This document shows, piece after piece, positions 19,095 to 27,949 of a stretch of DNA of 64,000 nucleotides. The notes below the pieces were generated by a model, which worked only from the letters and a program-made list of their open reading frames with translations, was not told the origin of the DNA and ran no database searches. Source of the DNA: Stutzerimonas stutzeri. Lineage in GTDB: Bacteria; Pseudomonadota; Gammaproteobacteria; Pseudomonadales; Pseudomonadaceae. The DNA lies in assembly GCF_024448895.1 (NCBI RefSeq), contig NZ_JAMOIC010000004.1:248001-312000 (forward strand), in the 5' to 3' direction. A program made the position numbers and the translations under genes. Numbering within the stretch: position 1 is the first letter of the stretch; each line of letters starts with the position of its first letter.

Positions 19095-19466
19095 TCAATC
19101 CGTGCGCCAGACGATCTCCTCTTCGCCGCGCTCGCTGATGCTTATCCAACGATCAGCGTCTTCTACCGATTCTTCTTCCTGCCAGCCACCCGGTGCGCAG
19201 CGGATCTCGACTCCGAGTACCTGATGAGCGGCGCGGGCACAGGCGATGTCGTCATCCCAGGGTGTTGAATCGCTCTCGAGCAAAAGGCTGTGCCATTTCC
19301 CGACCGCCTTTGGCAACCATGTCACCGGAACCTCGCCGGCCCTGCATTTGAACGTCTTGCCCTTGGGCTCCCAAGGTGAACAGGCGCCCAGGGCCTGGGT
19401 CAGCCATTCGGTGACAGCCTCATGGCTGGCATCCCTGAGATAGATTTCGATGTCCGGTTGACGCAT
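19095..19466 (-). CDS. Conserved hypothetical protein, 123 residues
   Basis: I do not recognise a named domain. The protein is acidic and Trp-rich, beginning MRQPDIEIYLRDASHEAV, with the central FKCRAGEVPVTWLPKAVGKW and a C-terminal RWISISERGEEEIVW. It has no signal peptide or membrane segment. The codon pattern and the complete frame support a real gene. It lies 104 bases downstream of rlmA on the same strand and could be the last gene of the dapE-rlmA transcript. Confidence 0.75.
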   Translation of the reverse strand: MRQPDIEIYLRDASHEAVTEWLTQALGACSPWEPKGKTFKCRAGEVPVTWLPKAVGKWHSLLLESDSTPWDDDIACARAAHQVLGVEIRCAPGGWQEEESVEDADRWISISERGEEEIVWRTD

Positions 19467-19570
19467 GAGCGGTGGCCTTGTCGGGTAGTAGATGGCGTGA
19501 AGTGATCAGGAACCCATCGTGGAAGGGTGCCAGTGCTGTCGTGTGCATCGCATGCTTCAGAAGCTGGGTT

Positions 19571-20377
19571 TTACCTGTCTCTCTCGATCCAGTCGTAGCG
19601 TATCGCAACCCGCACCCGCAGTGGCGCGTTGACGACCGCCGTGCGGCGCTCTGCGCTCGCACGCCAGCCATGCGGCGTCATGGCCAGCAGATCGGCGCGA
19701 GCTTGGGCACTGTCCAGCTGCAATTCGAAAGATAAGGTCTCGCTATGGGCCAGATGCATGCCGTCCGGGATCAGGGTCAGGTGTTTCTCGTCATCGTATT
19801 CGCGGATCTCGTCGTACAGCAGGCCGCGCAGTTCCCAGAGGTGTTCGCGGGTCGGGCCCATGCGCAGCAGTCCGCCGCCGGGTGCGAGCAGGCGCCGGGC
19901 TTCATCCCAGTCCAAAGGGCTGAAAACACTCGCGAGCAGTTCGCAGCTGGCGTCGGCCATTGGCACGCGAGCCATGCTCGCAACCAACCATTCGACCTGC
20001 GGCGCACGTTTGCAGGCGCGTTTTACCGCTTCGCGGGAGATATCCAGCGCGTAGCCGTCCGCTTCCGGGAGTGCCTGGCCAATCTGTGCCGTGTAATAGC
20101 CTTCGCCACAGCCGATATCCAGCCAGCGTTTCGGAGCGCGCTCGGCTGCCAGCTGCGCCAGGCGCATAGCTAATGGAGCGTAGTGGCCGCCATCGAGAAA
20201 CCGCCGCCGTGCTTCAACCATGGCCTGGTTGTCGCCTGGGTCACGGCTATTCTTGTGCTGCACGGGAAGCAGATTGAGATAGCCCTGACGTGCCCGATCG
20301 AAACGATGGTTGGCAGGGCATGTCACGCCGTTGTCGAGGGCGATAAGTTCGCCCCGGCAGATTGGGCAGATCAGCAT
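19571..20377 (-). CDS. rlmA: 23S rRNA (guanine-N1)-methyltransferase RlmA
   Basis: This 268-residue protein has an N-terminal zinc finger (CPICRGEL...[18 protein letters not shown]) that binds rRNA and a SAM methyltransferase domain with motif [12 protein letters not shown] near residue 88. This layout is that of RlmA, which methylates N1 of G745 in helix 35 of 23S rRNA. The [17 protein letters not shown] segment is also typical. Its start overlaps the dapE stop by seven bases, so the two are translationally coupled. Confidence 0.93.
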   Translation of the reverse strand: MLICPICRGELIALDNGVTCPANHRFDRARQGYLNLLPVQHKNSRDPGDNQAMVEARRRFLDGGHYAPLAMRLAQLAAERAPKRWLDIGCGEGYYTAQIGQALPEADGYALDISREAVKRACKRAPQVEWLVASMARVPMADASCELLASVFSPLDWDEARRLLAPGGGLLRMGPTREHLWELRGLLYDEIREYDDEKHLTLIPDGMHLAHSETLSFELQLDSAQARADLLAMTPHGWRASAERRTAVVNAPLRVRVAIRYDWIERDR

Positions 20378-21519
20378 GCGAGGAGGTTGACCAGGGTCTG
20401 GTAGTAGATCTCGGTCAGTAGATCGAGATCGCTGGCAAGGATATGTTCGTCCACTTGGTGGATCGTCGCGTTGACTGGCCCCAGCTCGACGACCTGGGTA
20501 CCGAGGGTCGCGATAAAGCGACCATCGGATGTGCCGCCGCTGGTGGATGGCGTGGTTTCGCGGCCGGTCACGCTGCGGATCGCTCTGGCCACGCCGTCGA
20601 GCAGGTCACCTGGTTCGGTCAGGAAGGGGAGGCCTGATAGTGCCCAGTCGACGCTCCAATCCAGGCCGTGCTTATCGAGTATCGCGGCGGTGCGTTGCTG
20701 CAGGCCTTCGACGGTGGATTCGGTCGAGAAACGGAAGTTGAACACCGCCTCCAGCGTCCCGGGAATGACATTCGTGGCCCCAGTGCCGGCGTTCAGGTTG
20801 GAAATCTGGAAGCTGGTCGGCGGGAAGAACGCGTTGCCATCATCCCAGTGTTCGGCAGCCAGCTCGGCCAATGCAGGTGCAGCCAGATGGATCGGATTGT
20901 TGGCCAGATGCGGGTAGGCCACGTGACCCTGTTTTCCGCGCACAGTCAACGTGCCCCCCAGTGAGCCGCGTCGACCATTCTTGACCACATCGCCGACCAG
21001 CTTGGTGCTCGATGGCTCACCGACGATGCACCAGTCCAGTCGCTGAGCGCGCTGGCGAAGGCGTTCGACAACCGCCTTGGTACCATGATGCGCCGGACCT
21101 TCCTCATCGCTGGTGATCAAAAAGGCAATCTGCCCCTTGTGACTCGGGTATTCGGCAGTGAAGCGCTCCACCGCGACGATCATCGATGCCAGGCTGCCTT
21201 TCATGTCTGCCGCGCCACGCCCGTGAAGCATTCCCTGTTCGTCGATGCGTGCAGCAAACGGTGGGTTCTGCCAGGCCTGCAGAGGGCCGGTCGGGACGAC
21301 ATCAGTGTGTCCAGCAAAGCACAATACGGGACCCTCGTTCCCGCGGATCGCCCAGAAATTCTCCACGTCTTCGATACGCATCGGCTCGATGGCGAACCCG
21401 CATGCGGCAAGGCGTTCGCTCATCAGCCCCTGGCAGCCTTCGTCCAGCGGTGTGACCGAGGGCCGATTGATCAGTTCGCAAGCGAGTTCGAGGGTCGGGG
21501 AGAGGGCGGCGGCGGTCAT
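20371..21519 (-). CDS. dapE: Succinyl-diaminopimelate desuccinylase DapE
   Basis: This 382-residue di-zinc M20-family enzyme converts N-succinyl-L,L-diaminopimelate to L,L-diaminopimelate in lysine and peptidoglycan precursor synthesis. Metal-site motifs are [21 protein letters not shown] and [12 protein letters not shown], and the NARFNFRF-type segment appears as FNFRFS. The C-terminal [11 protein letters not shown] is diagnostic of DapE. The ATG at 21519 is preferred to an adjacent GTG at 21522 because GGAG is better placed. Its partners dapD and dapC are nearby in this window. Confidence 0.96.
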   Translation of the reverse strand: MTAAALSPTLELACELINRPSVTPLDEGCQGLMSERLAACGFAIEPMRIEDVENFWAIRGNEGPVLCFAGHTDVVPTGPLQAWQNPPFAARIDEQGMLHGRGAADMKGSLASMIVAVERFTAEYPSHKGQIAFLITSDEEGPAHHGTKAVVERLRQRAQRLDWCIVGEPSSTKLVGDVVKNGRRGSLGGTLTVRGKQGHVAYPHLANNPIHLAAPALAELAAEHWDDGNAFFPPTSFQISNLNAGTGATNVIPGTLEAVFNFRFSTESTVEGLQQRTAAILDKHGLDWSVDWALSGLPFLTEPGDLLDGVARAIRSVTGRETTPSTSGGTSDGRFIATLGTQVVELGPVNATIHQVDEHILASDLDLLTEIYYQTLVNLLAC

Positions 21520-21721
21520 CACGGCTCCGGGGCGGGCGGGGAAAGGGCGCCATATTAAAGCAAAACCCGGTTACTGCCGCGGGTCGAGTGGTGGCGCCAG
21601 CTTCACGTGTGCCGGCTTTGGTGGCGTATGCCATAGGCCGGCCGGCCGGTGGCAGAGCGCAGGCTCTGTTTTGGGGAGCATGAGCGCCTATAATTGCCCG
21701 TCGTTCTTCTTGGGTATCAGC

Positions 21722-22528
21722 ATGTCTTTCGACGATCAGCGCTTCGGCGGTATCGCACGCCTATACGGCAACCCCGGTCTCGAGCGCCTGGCCGCGGCGC
21801 ATGTTGCAGTGGTCGGCATTGGTGGCGTCGGTTCCTGGGCCGCCGAGGCGCTGGCGCGCAGTGGTGTCGGTGAGATCAGCCTGTACGACCTGGACGACGT
21901 TTGCATCACCAATACCAATCGGCAGGTTCATGCTTTGGAAGGCGCGGTAGGTAAACCGAAAGTCGACGAGATGGCTGCGCGGATCAAGGCGATCAACCCG
22001 CAGTGCGTGGTGCATGCAGTGGCCGACTTCGTGACTCGCGAAACCATGGCCGAGTACATCACCGAACAGATGGACTGTGTGATCGACTGCATCGACAGCG
22101 TGCCGGCCAAGGCGGCGCTCATCGCCTGGTGCAAGCGTCGCAAGATTCAGATCATCGCCACGGGCGGCGCGGGAGGGCAGGTGGACCCGACGCAGATTCA
22201 AGTTGCCGATCTGAACAAGACCTTCAACGACCCGCTGGCTGCAAAGGTGCGCTCGCTGCTGCGGCGTGAGTACAACTTCTCGCGTACGCCGGGTCGCACC
22301 TACAGCGTGCCCTGCGTATTCTCCACCGAGCAACTGCGTTATCCCAAGCCGGACGGTGGCGTCTGCCAGAGCAAGAGTTTCGTTGGTGAGGGCGTGAAGC
22401 TCGACTGCGCGGGCGGGTTCGGTGCGGCGATGATGGTCACGGCCAGTTTTGGTCTGGTGGCTGCGGCCCGTGCAGTGGACAAACTGGTTGCGGGGGCACG
22501 ACGTCCGGCGGAGCGTGTTCGGTCCTGA
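21722..22528 (+). CDS. tcdA: tRNA threonylcarbamoyladenosine dehydratase TcdA (CsdL)
   Basis: This 268-residue E1/ThiF-like enzyme cyclises t6A37 of tRNAs to ct6A using ATP. The nucleotide motif GIGGVGSWAAEALARSG, the LDDVCITNTNRQ segment and CIDSVPAKAALI are characteristic, and KPDGGVCQSKSFVGEGVKLDC near the C-terminus is specific to TcdA. The ATG at 21722 begins MSFDDQRFGGIARLYG. It faces csdE-csdA, which in E. coli supply sulfur and work with it; here the two units converge with only nine bases between them. Confidence 0.95.
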   Translation: MSFDDQRFGGIARLYGNPGLERLAAAHVAVVGIGGVGSWAAEALARSGVGEISLYDLDDVCITNTNRQVHALEGAVGKPKVDEMAARIKAINPQCVVHAVADFVTRETMAEYITEQMDCVIDCIDSVPAKAALIAWCKRRKIQIIATGGAGGQVDPTQIQVADLNKTFNDPLAAKVRSLLRREYNFSRTPGRTYSVPCVFSTEQLRYPKPDGGVCQSKSFVGEGVKLDCAGGFGAAMMVTASFGLVAAARAVDKLVAGARRPAERVRS

Positions 22529-22537
22529 GTGCCAGGC

Positions 22538-22951
22538 TCAGCCTGTCGACACCAGCTCACGCATCCGCTGCAGAACCGCACTCATTCCGTTGGCGCGGGA
22601 CGGCGACAACTGCCGCGACAGACCGAGCTGGGTGAACCACTCCGTGGCGTCGAGTTGCTGAAGCGCTTGCCCCTCCAGTCCATTTACCCGAACCAGCAAC
22701 ACGGCTAGCAAGCCGCGCAGCAAGCGCGCTTCGCTGGTGCCGCGGAAATTCAGGCGACCATCCTGGTGATCACTGACCAGCCAGAGCTTGCTATCACAGC
22801 CAGACACGAGGTTCGGCTCGCTGCGCTCGGCCTCGGCAAGGGGCTCAAGGCGGTCGCCCCATTGCATCAGCAACCGAGCGCGTTGCTCCCAGCCCGCGGC
22901 CTGCTGGAAGCTCTCCAGCGTTTCGGCGGCCGCTTCGGAAAGCGCGATCAC
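22538..22951 (-). CDS. csdE: Cysteine desulfuration protein, SufE/CsdE family
   Basis: This 137-residue SufE-fold protein accepts sulfane sulfur from its desulfurase partner. The VSGCDSKLWL segment contains the acceptor cysteine in the family consensus position, and the LLRGLLAVLLVRVNG and LGLSRQLSPSRANGM stretches are typical. It overlaps csdA by four bases, which identifies the partner as the adjacent desulfurase and supports CsdE over SufE; there is no suf cluster in the window. Confidence 0.93.
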   Translation of the reverse strand: MIALSEAAAETLESFQQAAGWEQRARLLMQWGDRLEPLAEAERSEPNLVSGCDSKLWLVSDHQDGRLNFRGTSEARLLRGLLAVLLVRVNGLEGQALQQLDATEWFTQLGLSRQLSPSRANGMSAVLQRMRELVSTG

Positions 22952-24150
22952 CGCAACACGTCCATCGCCTGATCGAGGGCGCCGAAGAAGCGCTCCAGAT
23001 CGACGCCATCGTTATACAGCCCGAGTGACACCCGGATAGCGCCGTCGACGCCTAGGGTTTTCATCAAGGGCTGCGCGCAGTGTGTGCCGCTGCGTACGGC
23101 GATGCCCTGTTCGGTGAGCAGGTGGGCCAGATCACCATGATGAATGCCCTCAACGGTAAAGCTGGCCAGCGCGGTCTGCGGCTCGGATAGCAGCTGCACC
23201 CCATCACGTGCCTGCAGGCCGGCGAGAAGCTTCATGTGCAGTGCCTGCTCGTGTCCCGTTACCGCAGCAGCGTCGAGCCTCGACAGATAATCGAGCGTGG
23301 CGCCCAGGCCGATGACACTGCCGATGGGCGGCGTGCCGGCTTCAAAGCCCAGTGGCGCAGCATGAAAATCCGCGCTCTGAAAATCGGCAACGCGTACCAT
23401 CTCGCCGCCGAATTGCCAGTGCTTGAGCTGCAACAATGACTCGCCACGGCCGTAGAGTGCACCGACGCCTTCCGGCCCATACAGCTTGTGACTGGAAAGC
23501 ACATAGAAATCGCAGTCGAGCGCCTGCATGTCGTGCCGTCCATGCACCACACCTTGAGCGCCGTCGACTATTGTCAGCGCGCCTTGTTGCCTGGCCATTG
23601 GCAGCAGTTCGGCCAGGGGTTGCCAGGTGCCGAGCACATTGGAAAGCTGGCTGACCGCGAGCAGCCGAGTGCGAGGACCGATCAGGTTGGCTGCAGCGTC
23701 CAGATCGATCACTCCTCGCGCGTCGAGCGGCAATACGACCAGCCTGGCTCCGCGCCGTCGCGCCAACTGCTGCCAGGGCAGAAGATTGGCGTGATGCTCC
23801 AGCGCACTGATCACGATTTCGTCATCGGTTTTGATCAGGTGCTCGAGCCCGTAGGCGAGGAGATTGAGCGCTTCAGTGGCACCCCGGGTAAAGACGATCT
23901 CAGTCGGGCAGGCTGCATTGAGCCACTGCGCTACCTTGATGCGGGCATCCTCGAAGGCGCGCGTCGCCCGTTCGGCTGGCAGATGCTGGGCTCGATGGAC
24001 GTTAGCGGTACCGCAAGTGTAGTAACCGGTAAGCGCGTCGATCAGCGCCTGCGGCTTTTGCGACGTGGCGGCGCTGTCGAGGTAGGTCTGCCCCTGACTT
24101 TCTAGGATTGCCAGGGCGGGGAAATCGGCACGCCAGGGGGAAAAAAGCAT
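22948..24150 (-). CDS. csdA: Cysteine desulfurase CsdA
   Basis: This 400-residue PLP enzyme releases sulfur from cysteine as alanine and a persulfide. Motifs are YLDSAATSQKP at the N-terminus, FTRGATEALN, the PLP lysine in SSHKLYGPEGVGALYG, and RSGTHCAQPLM with the catalytic cysteine, which marks the SufS/CsdA group II type. The protein GLU-rich C-terminus RFFGALDQAMDVLR is family-like. It is the first gene of csdA-csdE and lies downstream of dapD on the same strand across an 86-base gap with unusual repeats. Confidence 0.94.
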   Translation of the reverse strand: MLFSPWRADFPALAILESQGQTYLDSAATSQKPQALIDALTGYYTCGTANVHRAQHLPAERATRAFEDARIKVAQWLNAACPTEIVFTRGATEALNLLAYGLEHLIKTDDEIVISALEHHANLLPWQQLARRRGARLVVLPLDARGVIDLDAAANLIGPRTRLLAVSQLSNVLGTWQPLAELLPMARQQGALTIVDGAQGVVHGRHDMQALDCDFYVLSSHKLYGPEGVGALYGRGESLLQLKHWQFGGEMVRVADFQSADFHAAPLGFEAGTPPIGSVIGLGATLDYLSRLDAAAVTGHEQALHMKLLAGLQARDGVQLLSEPQTALASFTVEGIHHGDLAHLLTEQGIAVRSGTHCAQPLMKTLGVDGAIRVSLGLYNDGVDLERFFGALDQAMDVLR

Positions 24151-24165
24151 AGCGGTAAACCTTGA

Positions 24166-24223
24166 GCTGGAGGCAGGGAGCTGAAAGCGGCGCCGTTGTC
24201 CTCCAGCCCCCGGGCTTTCAGCT
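24166..24223. repeat. Two interleaved inverted repeats between dapD and csdA
   Basis: GCTGGAGG (24166-24173) pairs with CCTCCAGC (24200-24207), and AGCTGAAAGC (24179-24188) pairs with GCTTTCAGCT (24214-24223). The order is A-B-A'-B', so the two stems exclude each other unless they form a pseudoknot. It sits just after the dapD stop on the minus strand. It may be a REP-like intergenic element, a processing signal or a regulatory structure; I could not find a second copy in the window. Confidence 0.6.
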
Positions 24224-24236
24224 TCGAGCCATGCGG

Positions 24237-25271
24237 TTAGTTATGCGCGTGCAGCGCTTCGTTCAGCTCGATTGCGGACTTGTGCGTCTTGCATTCGACT
24301 GCGCCGGTCAACGAATTACGGCGGAACAGGAGGTCGGTCTGCCCCGCCAGCTCGCGCGCCTTGACCACCTTGACCAGTTCGCCTTGCTCGTCGAGCAGAT
24401 TCACCTTGGTGCCCGCAGTGATATACAGGCCGGACTCCACGGTGTTGCGATCACCCAGCGGGATGCCGATGCCGGCATTCGCGCCGATCAGGCAGCCTTC
24501 GCCCACCGAGATCACGATGTTGCCGCCGCCGGAAAGCGTGCCCATGGTCGAGCAGCCGCCGCCCAGGTCTGAGCCCTTACCGACGAACACGCCGGCCGAG
24601 ACGCGACCTTCGATCATTCCCGGGCCTTCGGTGCCAGCATTGAAGTTGATGAAACCTTCATGCATGACGGTGGTGCCTTCGCCCACATAAGCGCCGAGGC
24701 GAATACGCGCGCTGTCAGCGATACGCACGCCAGCTGGGACTACGTAGTCGGTCATCTTGGGGAATTTGTCGACCGAGACAACTTCCAGCAGGTAGCCCTT
24801 TAGGCGTGCTTCCAGCTGGCGCTCGGCCAATTCGCCAAGGTCAACCGCGCCCTGGTTGGTCCAGGCTACGTTGGGCAGCAACGGGAAGATGCCCGTCAGG
24901 TTCAGGCCATGAGGCTTGACCAGGCGATGAGAAATCAGGTGGAGCTTAAGGTATGCCTCCGGCGTGGAGGTCAGTGCGGAGTCATCTGCTAGCAGGGTGA
25001 CCACCAATGGACGCTGGCTTTCCGCAAGCCGGGTAAGCAGCGCGTGCTGAACGCTGTCAATGGATTTGACTGCATCAGCCAGCTGTGCCGCCTGAGTGGT
25101 GGTGATGCTGATTGCCTGGTTGCCGCCTTCATATTTCAGCAGCGGGGCGATGGCCGAGACGAGTTCGCCTGCGGGCCGCAGCATGGGTTGTGCGTAGAAC
25201 ACTTCGAGCCAGTTGCCCTGACGGTTTTGAGTGCCGACGCCGAACGCCACGCTGAATAGAGAGTTGCTCAT
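24237..25271 (-). CDS. dapD: 2,3,4,5-tetrahydropyridine-2,6-dicarboxylate N-succinyltransferase DapD
   Basis: This 344-residue enzyme succinylates tetrahydrodipicolinate in the lysine pathway. It is the long Pseudomonas-type DapD, not the 274-residue E. coli type: a large N-terminal domain precedes the left-handed beta-helix, visible as RLGAYVGEGTTVMHEGFINFNAG, GRVSAGVFVGKGSDLGGG and IGANAGIGIPLGD. The ATG at 25271 has an AAGGA upstream. With dapE and dapC nearby, three steps of the succinylase branch lie within 8 kb. Confidence 0.95.
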   Translation of the reverse strand: MSNSLFSVAFGVGTQNRQGNWLEVFYAQPMLRPAGELVSAIAPLLKYEGGNQAISITTTQAAQLADAVKSIDSVQHALLTRLAESQRPLVVTLLADDSALTSTPEAYLKLHLISHRLVKPHGLNLTGIFPLLPNVAWTNQGAVDLGELAERQLEARLKGYLLEVVSVDKFPKMTDYVVPAGVRIADSARIRLGAYVGEGTTVMHEGFINFNAGTEGPGMIEGRVSAGVFVGKGSDLGGGCSTMGTLSGGGNIVISVGEGCLIGANAGIGIPLGDRNTVESGLYITAGTKVNLLDEQGELVKVVKARELAGQTDLLFRRNSLTGAVECKTHKSAIELNEALHAHN

Positions 25272-25315
25272 GGGGAATCCTTTTAATCATTCGCGCTCGT
25301 TCAGGCGAGCGGGTA

Positions 25316-25687
25316 TCAGTTCTTGGCCGCCAGCTCGGCAGCGTAGGTATCTGGCTTGAAACCGATCAGCGTCTTTTCACCCAGATCGAGCACCGGGCGT
25401 TTGATCATCGATGGCTGCGCCAGCATCAACTCGATGGCTTTGGCCTGATCCAGATCGGATTTCTGCACATCGTCCAGCTTGCGGAAGGTGGTGCCAGCAC
25501 GGTTGAGTACGGTCTGCCAGCCATGTTCATTGCACCAGGCTTCCAGGTGGGCGCGGTCTATGCCGGCGCTCTTATAGTCATGGAATTCGTAGCTTAGTCC
25601 CTGCTGGTCGAGCCAGGTACGGGCCTTTTTCATCGTGTCGCACGCCTTTATGCCATATAGGCACAGACCTTTGTTTTGATCGGGCAT
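25316..25687 (-). CDS. ArsC/Spx-like reductase family protein (YffB type)
   Basis: This 123-residue thioredoxin-fold protein belongs to the ArsC-Spx family YffB group. CLYGIKACDTMKKARTWL has a single cysteine at the active-site position, FHDYKSAGID and the TFRKLDD region are typical, and PSMIKRPVLDL is the family C-terminal motif. Arsenate reduction is not established for YffB proteins. The start at 25687 is chosen because MPDQNKGLCLYG matches the family; the frame is open upstream. In E. coli yffB precedes dapE; here it precedes dapD, so the link to lysine genes is kept. Confidence 0.88.
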   Translation of the reverse strand: MPDQNKGLCLYGIKACDTMKKARTWLDQQGLSYEFHDYKSAGIDRAHLEAWCNEHGWQTVLNRAGTTFRKLDDVQKSDLDQAKAIELMLAQPSMIKRPVLDLGEKTLIGFKPDTYAAELAAKN

Positions 25688-25793
25688 GACAGGCTCCAGG
25701 CTCTCCGGACAAACTGGGCCGCGGATTATGCCACGATGAGGCGAAGCCTGCTGACAGCCGGCGGCGCCGCTACCACTCATGGCAGTTGTCAGC

Positions 25794-26120
25794 TCAGTTC
25801 GACGCAGCGTCAGCCTTGTGCAGCAGTTCTTCGATAGGCTGCGCACTGGTCGGGCGGATCAGCCGCCCAAGTTCCTCGCCATGTCGCATCAGAATCAGCG
25901 TTGGCCAGAGTTTGACGCGAAACGAGCGGCCAAGCGGACGGCCGGGGCCATCCTCGATCTTAAGGTGGCGAAGATCCCGGTCGGCCAGCACCTTTGCCAA
26001 TGGAGCCTGCGCCGCGCGGCAATGGCCGCACCAGGCGGTGCCAAACTCCAGCAACGTAACGCCTTCGAGCATATCCACATCGGCGCGTGTGGGTGCGTGA
26101 GCGGTATATGTTTCATTCAT
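25794..26120 (-). CDS. Thioredoxin family protein with CGHC active site
   Basis: This 108-residue cytoplasmic thioredoxin-fold protein has the segment LEFGTAWCGHCRAAQAPL, a CGHC active site more usual in PDI-like proteins than the CGPC of thioredoxin, and the cis-proline motif LWPTLIL. No signal peptide is present. The start at 26120 (MNETYTAH) is preferred to an ATG two codons upstream because CGGGA lies at the correct distance. It shares direction with the YffB-like gene 106 bases downstream. Substrate is unknown. Confidence 0.88.
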   Translation of the reverse strand: MNETYTAHAPTRADVDMLEGVTLLEFGTAWCGHCRAAQAPLAKVLADRDLRHLKIEDGPGRPLGRSFRVKLWPTLILMRHGEELGRLIRPTSAQPIEELLHKADAASN

Positions 26121-26263
26121 GGGCATTCCCGTATCTCCCCTGGCTGGCCGTACAGATGGGAGTCTTCAGTACGCCGAGCGGTTCAGCTGCTCATGTCCCT
26201 GTTCAGACCTTTTACCCTTGTGCTGTTGTCCACAGATGACAATCGCAACGATGAGGGGCATTC

Positions 26264-26509
26264 ATGGCACGCAAACATTTTGAAAATTACGAAGCCATAT
26301 CGTCGGCAGTACCGGCTGACGATGCGTTCGAGGCGGTGATCGCCGTCAAACGCCGCGGCACTGATGAGAATGCCCAGGTTTTCAAGGTAGCCAACGGTCG
26401 CCGCTACGACCTGGCGTCTGAGGCCGATGTGGCCGCCGAGGCGGCCTTGACCAAAGTGCGTGAGGTCAGCGAAGAAGGTGAGCTGATCTGGGAAGAAAAT
26501 GCGATCTGA
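26264..26509 (+). CDS. Small hypothetical protein, 81 residues
   Basis: I do not recognise a family. The protein MARKHFENYEAISSAVPADD... is cytoplasmic, acidic in its C-terminal third, and lacks cysteines and membrane segments. The coding frame has good codon structure, an upstream purine-rich GATGAGGGG, and is followed 11 bases later by another small gene, so the two likely form an operon. It is divergent from the thioredoxin-like gene. Confidence 0.7.
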   Translation: MARKHFENYEAISSAVPADDAFEAVIAVKRRGTDENAQVFKVANGRRYDLASEADVAAEAALTKVREVSEEGELIWEENAI

Positions 26510-26520
26510 CGGAGGTAGTC

Positions 26521-26664
26521 ATGAGCGAATCGGAAAAGCCGAACGTCGATGAAAACGACAAGCAGGACGAAACCAAGGCAGACATTCCGGAGCATATGAA
26601 GCCGGAGAATCTGGAAAAGCTGCGCGATTACGGCAAGGACATGATTCCGCCAGGCATTGCCTGA
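26521..26664 (+). CDS. Very small acidic protein, 47 residues
   Basis: This frame encodes MSESEKPNVDENDKQDETKA followed by a segment with HMKPENLEKLRDYGKD and ends in MIPPGIA. It is highly charged and probably disordered in its first half. GGAGG at 26512-26516 sits at an ideal distance before the ATG at 26521, which is strong support for translation. The gene is below common ORF length limits and could be missed by annotation. Function unknown; linked by position to the 81-residue gene. Confidence 0.7.
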   Translation: MSESEKPNVDENDKQDETKADIPEHMKPENLEKLRDYGKDMIPPGIA

Positions 26665-26699
26665 AGGACAACCGGACGCCATGGCGTCCGGCAGTTCAA

Positions 26700-27896
26700 T
26701 CAGAGCGTTTCGATGAAATGACGAATACGCTGGGCCGCTTCGATGCACTCGGCCAGCGGTGCGACCAGCGCCATTCGGACGCGGTTAGCGCCAGGGCTGA
26801 AACCATTGACGTTCCTCGACAGATACGAGCCGGGCACAACCGTCACATGTTCCTGGGCGAACAGCTCCCGTGTGAAACGTTGATCATCGACCGGTGTTCT
26901 TGGCCAGAGATAGAAGCCCCCGTCCGGGCGCTGCACATCCATCACCGGAGTGAGTATCTCAAGTACCGCGTCGAATTTTTCCCGATATAGCTGTCGGTTG
27001 GCCTGCACATGAACCTCATCGTCCCAGGCGGCGATGCTTGCCAGTTGCGTCTGCACCGGCATGGCGCAGCCGTGGTAGGTGCGATAGAGCAAAAAGGCTT
27101 TGAGAATATCGGCGTCGCCAGCAACGAATCCCGACCGCAGCCCCGGCAGGTTGGAGCGCTTGGACAGGCTGTGAAAGACAACGCAACGCTTGAAGTCGTT
27201 GCGGCCCAGCGCAGCGCATGCCGACAGCAGACCAGCCGGCGGTTGCGCCTCATCGAAATACAGCTCGCTGTAGCATTCGTCCGCAGCGATGACGAAATCG
27301 TGTTCGTCCGCCAGCGCGATAAGACGCTTCAGCACATCCATCGGCACCAGGGCGCCAGTAGGGTTGCCAGGGGAGCAGAGAAAGAGGATCTGGGTACGCT
27401 TCCAGATATCTGCTGTCACCGAATCAAAATCCGGATTGAAGCCGTTTTCCGGCCGACATGGCAGGTAATGAGGCGTTGCTCCTGCAAGTAACGCCGCACC
27501 TTCGTAGATCTGGTAGAAGGGATTCGGGCTGAGCACCAGTGCATCAGGATCGCGATTGACCACGGCCTGGGTGAAGGCAAAAAGGGCCTCCCGCGTACCG
27601 TTGACGGGCAATACGTGCCGTGCAGGATCAATGACGCCATTTGCCACGTCGAATCGCCGTTCACACCATCGCGCAATGGACTCCCGCAGCGCCGGGATGC
27701 CCAGCGTGGTGGGGTAGACCGAGAGCTGGTCGAGATTGCTGCTGAGCGCCTGCGCCACGAAATCGGGCGAGGGGTGTTTAGGCTCGCCGATCGACAGCGA
27801 AATCGGGCGCTTTTCCGCTGGCGGTCGGGCGTCGGCAAGCAGAGCGCGAAGTTTCTCGAACGGATAGGGCTGCAGCAAGGACAGGGCGTTATTCAT
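26700..27896 (-). CDS. dapC: Succinyldiaminopimelate transaminase DapC
   Basis: This 398-residue class I/II aminotransferase starts MNNALSLLQPYPFEKLRALL, typical of Pseudomonas DapC. The SIGEPKHP segment near residue 34, SPNPFYQIYEGAALLAG, CSPGNPTGA, the PLP lysine in FHSLSKRSNLPGLRSGF and an RVRMALV arginine motif near the C-terminus are visible. DapC transaminates N-succinyl-2-amino-6-ketopimelate with glutamate, linking the DapD and DapE steps. The upstream frame is open for 19 further codons without family-like sequence. Confidence 0.93.
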   Translation of the reverse strand: MNNALSLLQPYPFEKLRALLADARPPAEKRPISLSIGEPKHPSPDFVAQALSSNLDQLSVYPTTLGIPALRESIARWCERRFDVANGVIDPARHVLPVNGTREALFAFTQAVVNRDPDALVLSPNPFYQIYEGAALLAGATPHYLPCRPENGFNPDFDSVTADIWKRTQILFLCSPGNPTGALVPMDVLKRLIALADEHDFVIAADECYSELYFDEAQPPAGLLSACAALGRNDFKRCVVFHSLSKRSNLPGLRSGFVAGDADILKAFLLYRTYHGCAMPVQTQLASIAAWDDEVHVQANRQLYREKFDAVLEILTPVMDVQRPDGGFYLWPRTPVDDQRFTRELFAQEHVTVVPGSYLSRNVNGFSPGANRVRMALVAPLAECIEAAQRIRHFIETL

Positions 27897-27949
27897 GGTC
27901 GGGGATCTTCGAAGCGTCGATTGGCGCGCCAAAGCGCGCCCGGGTAAGT

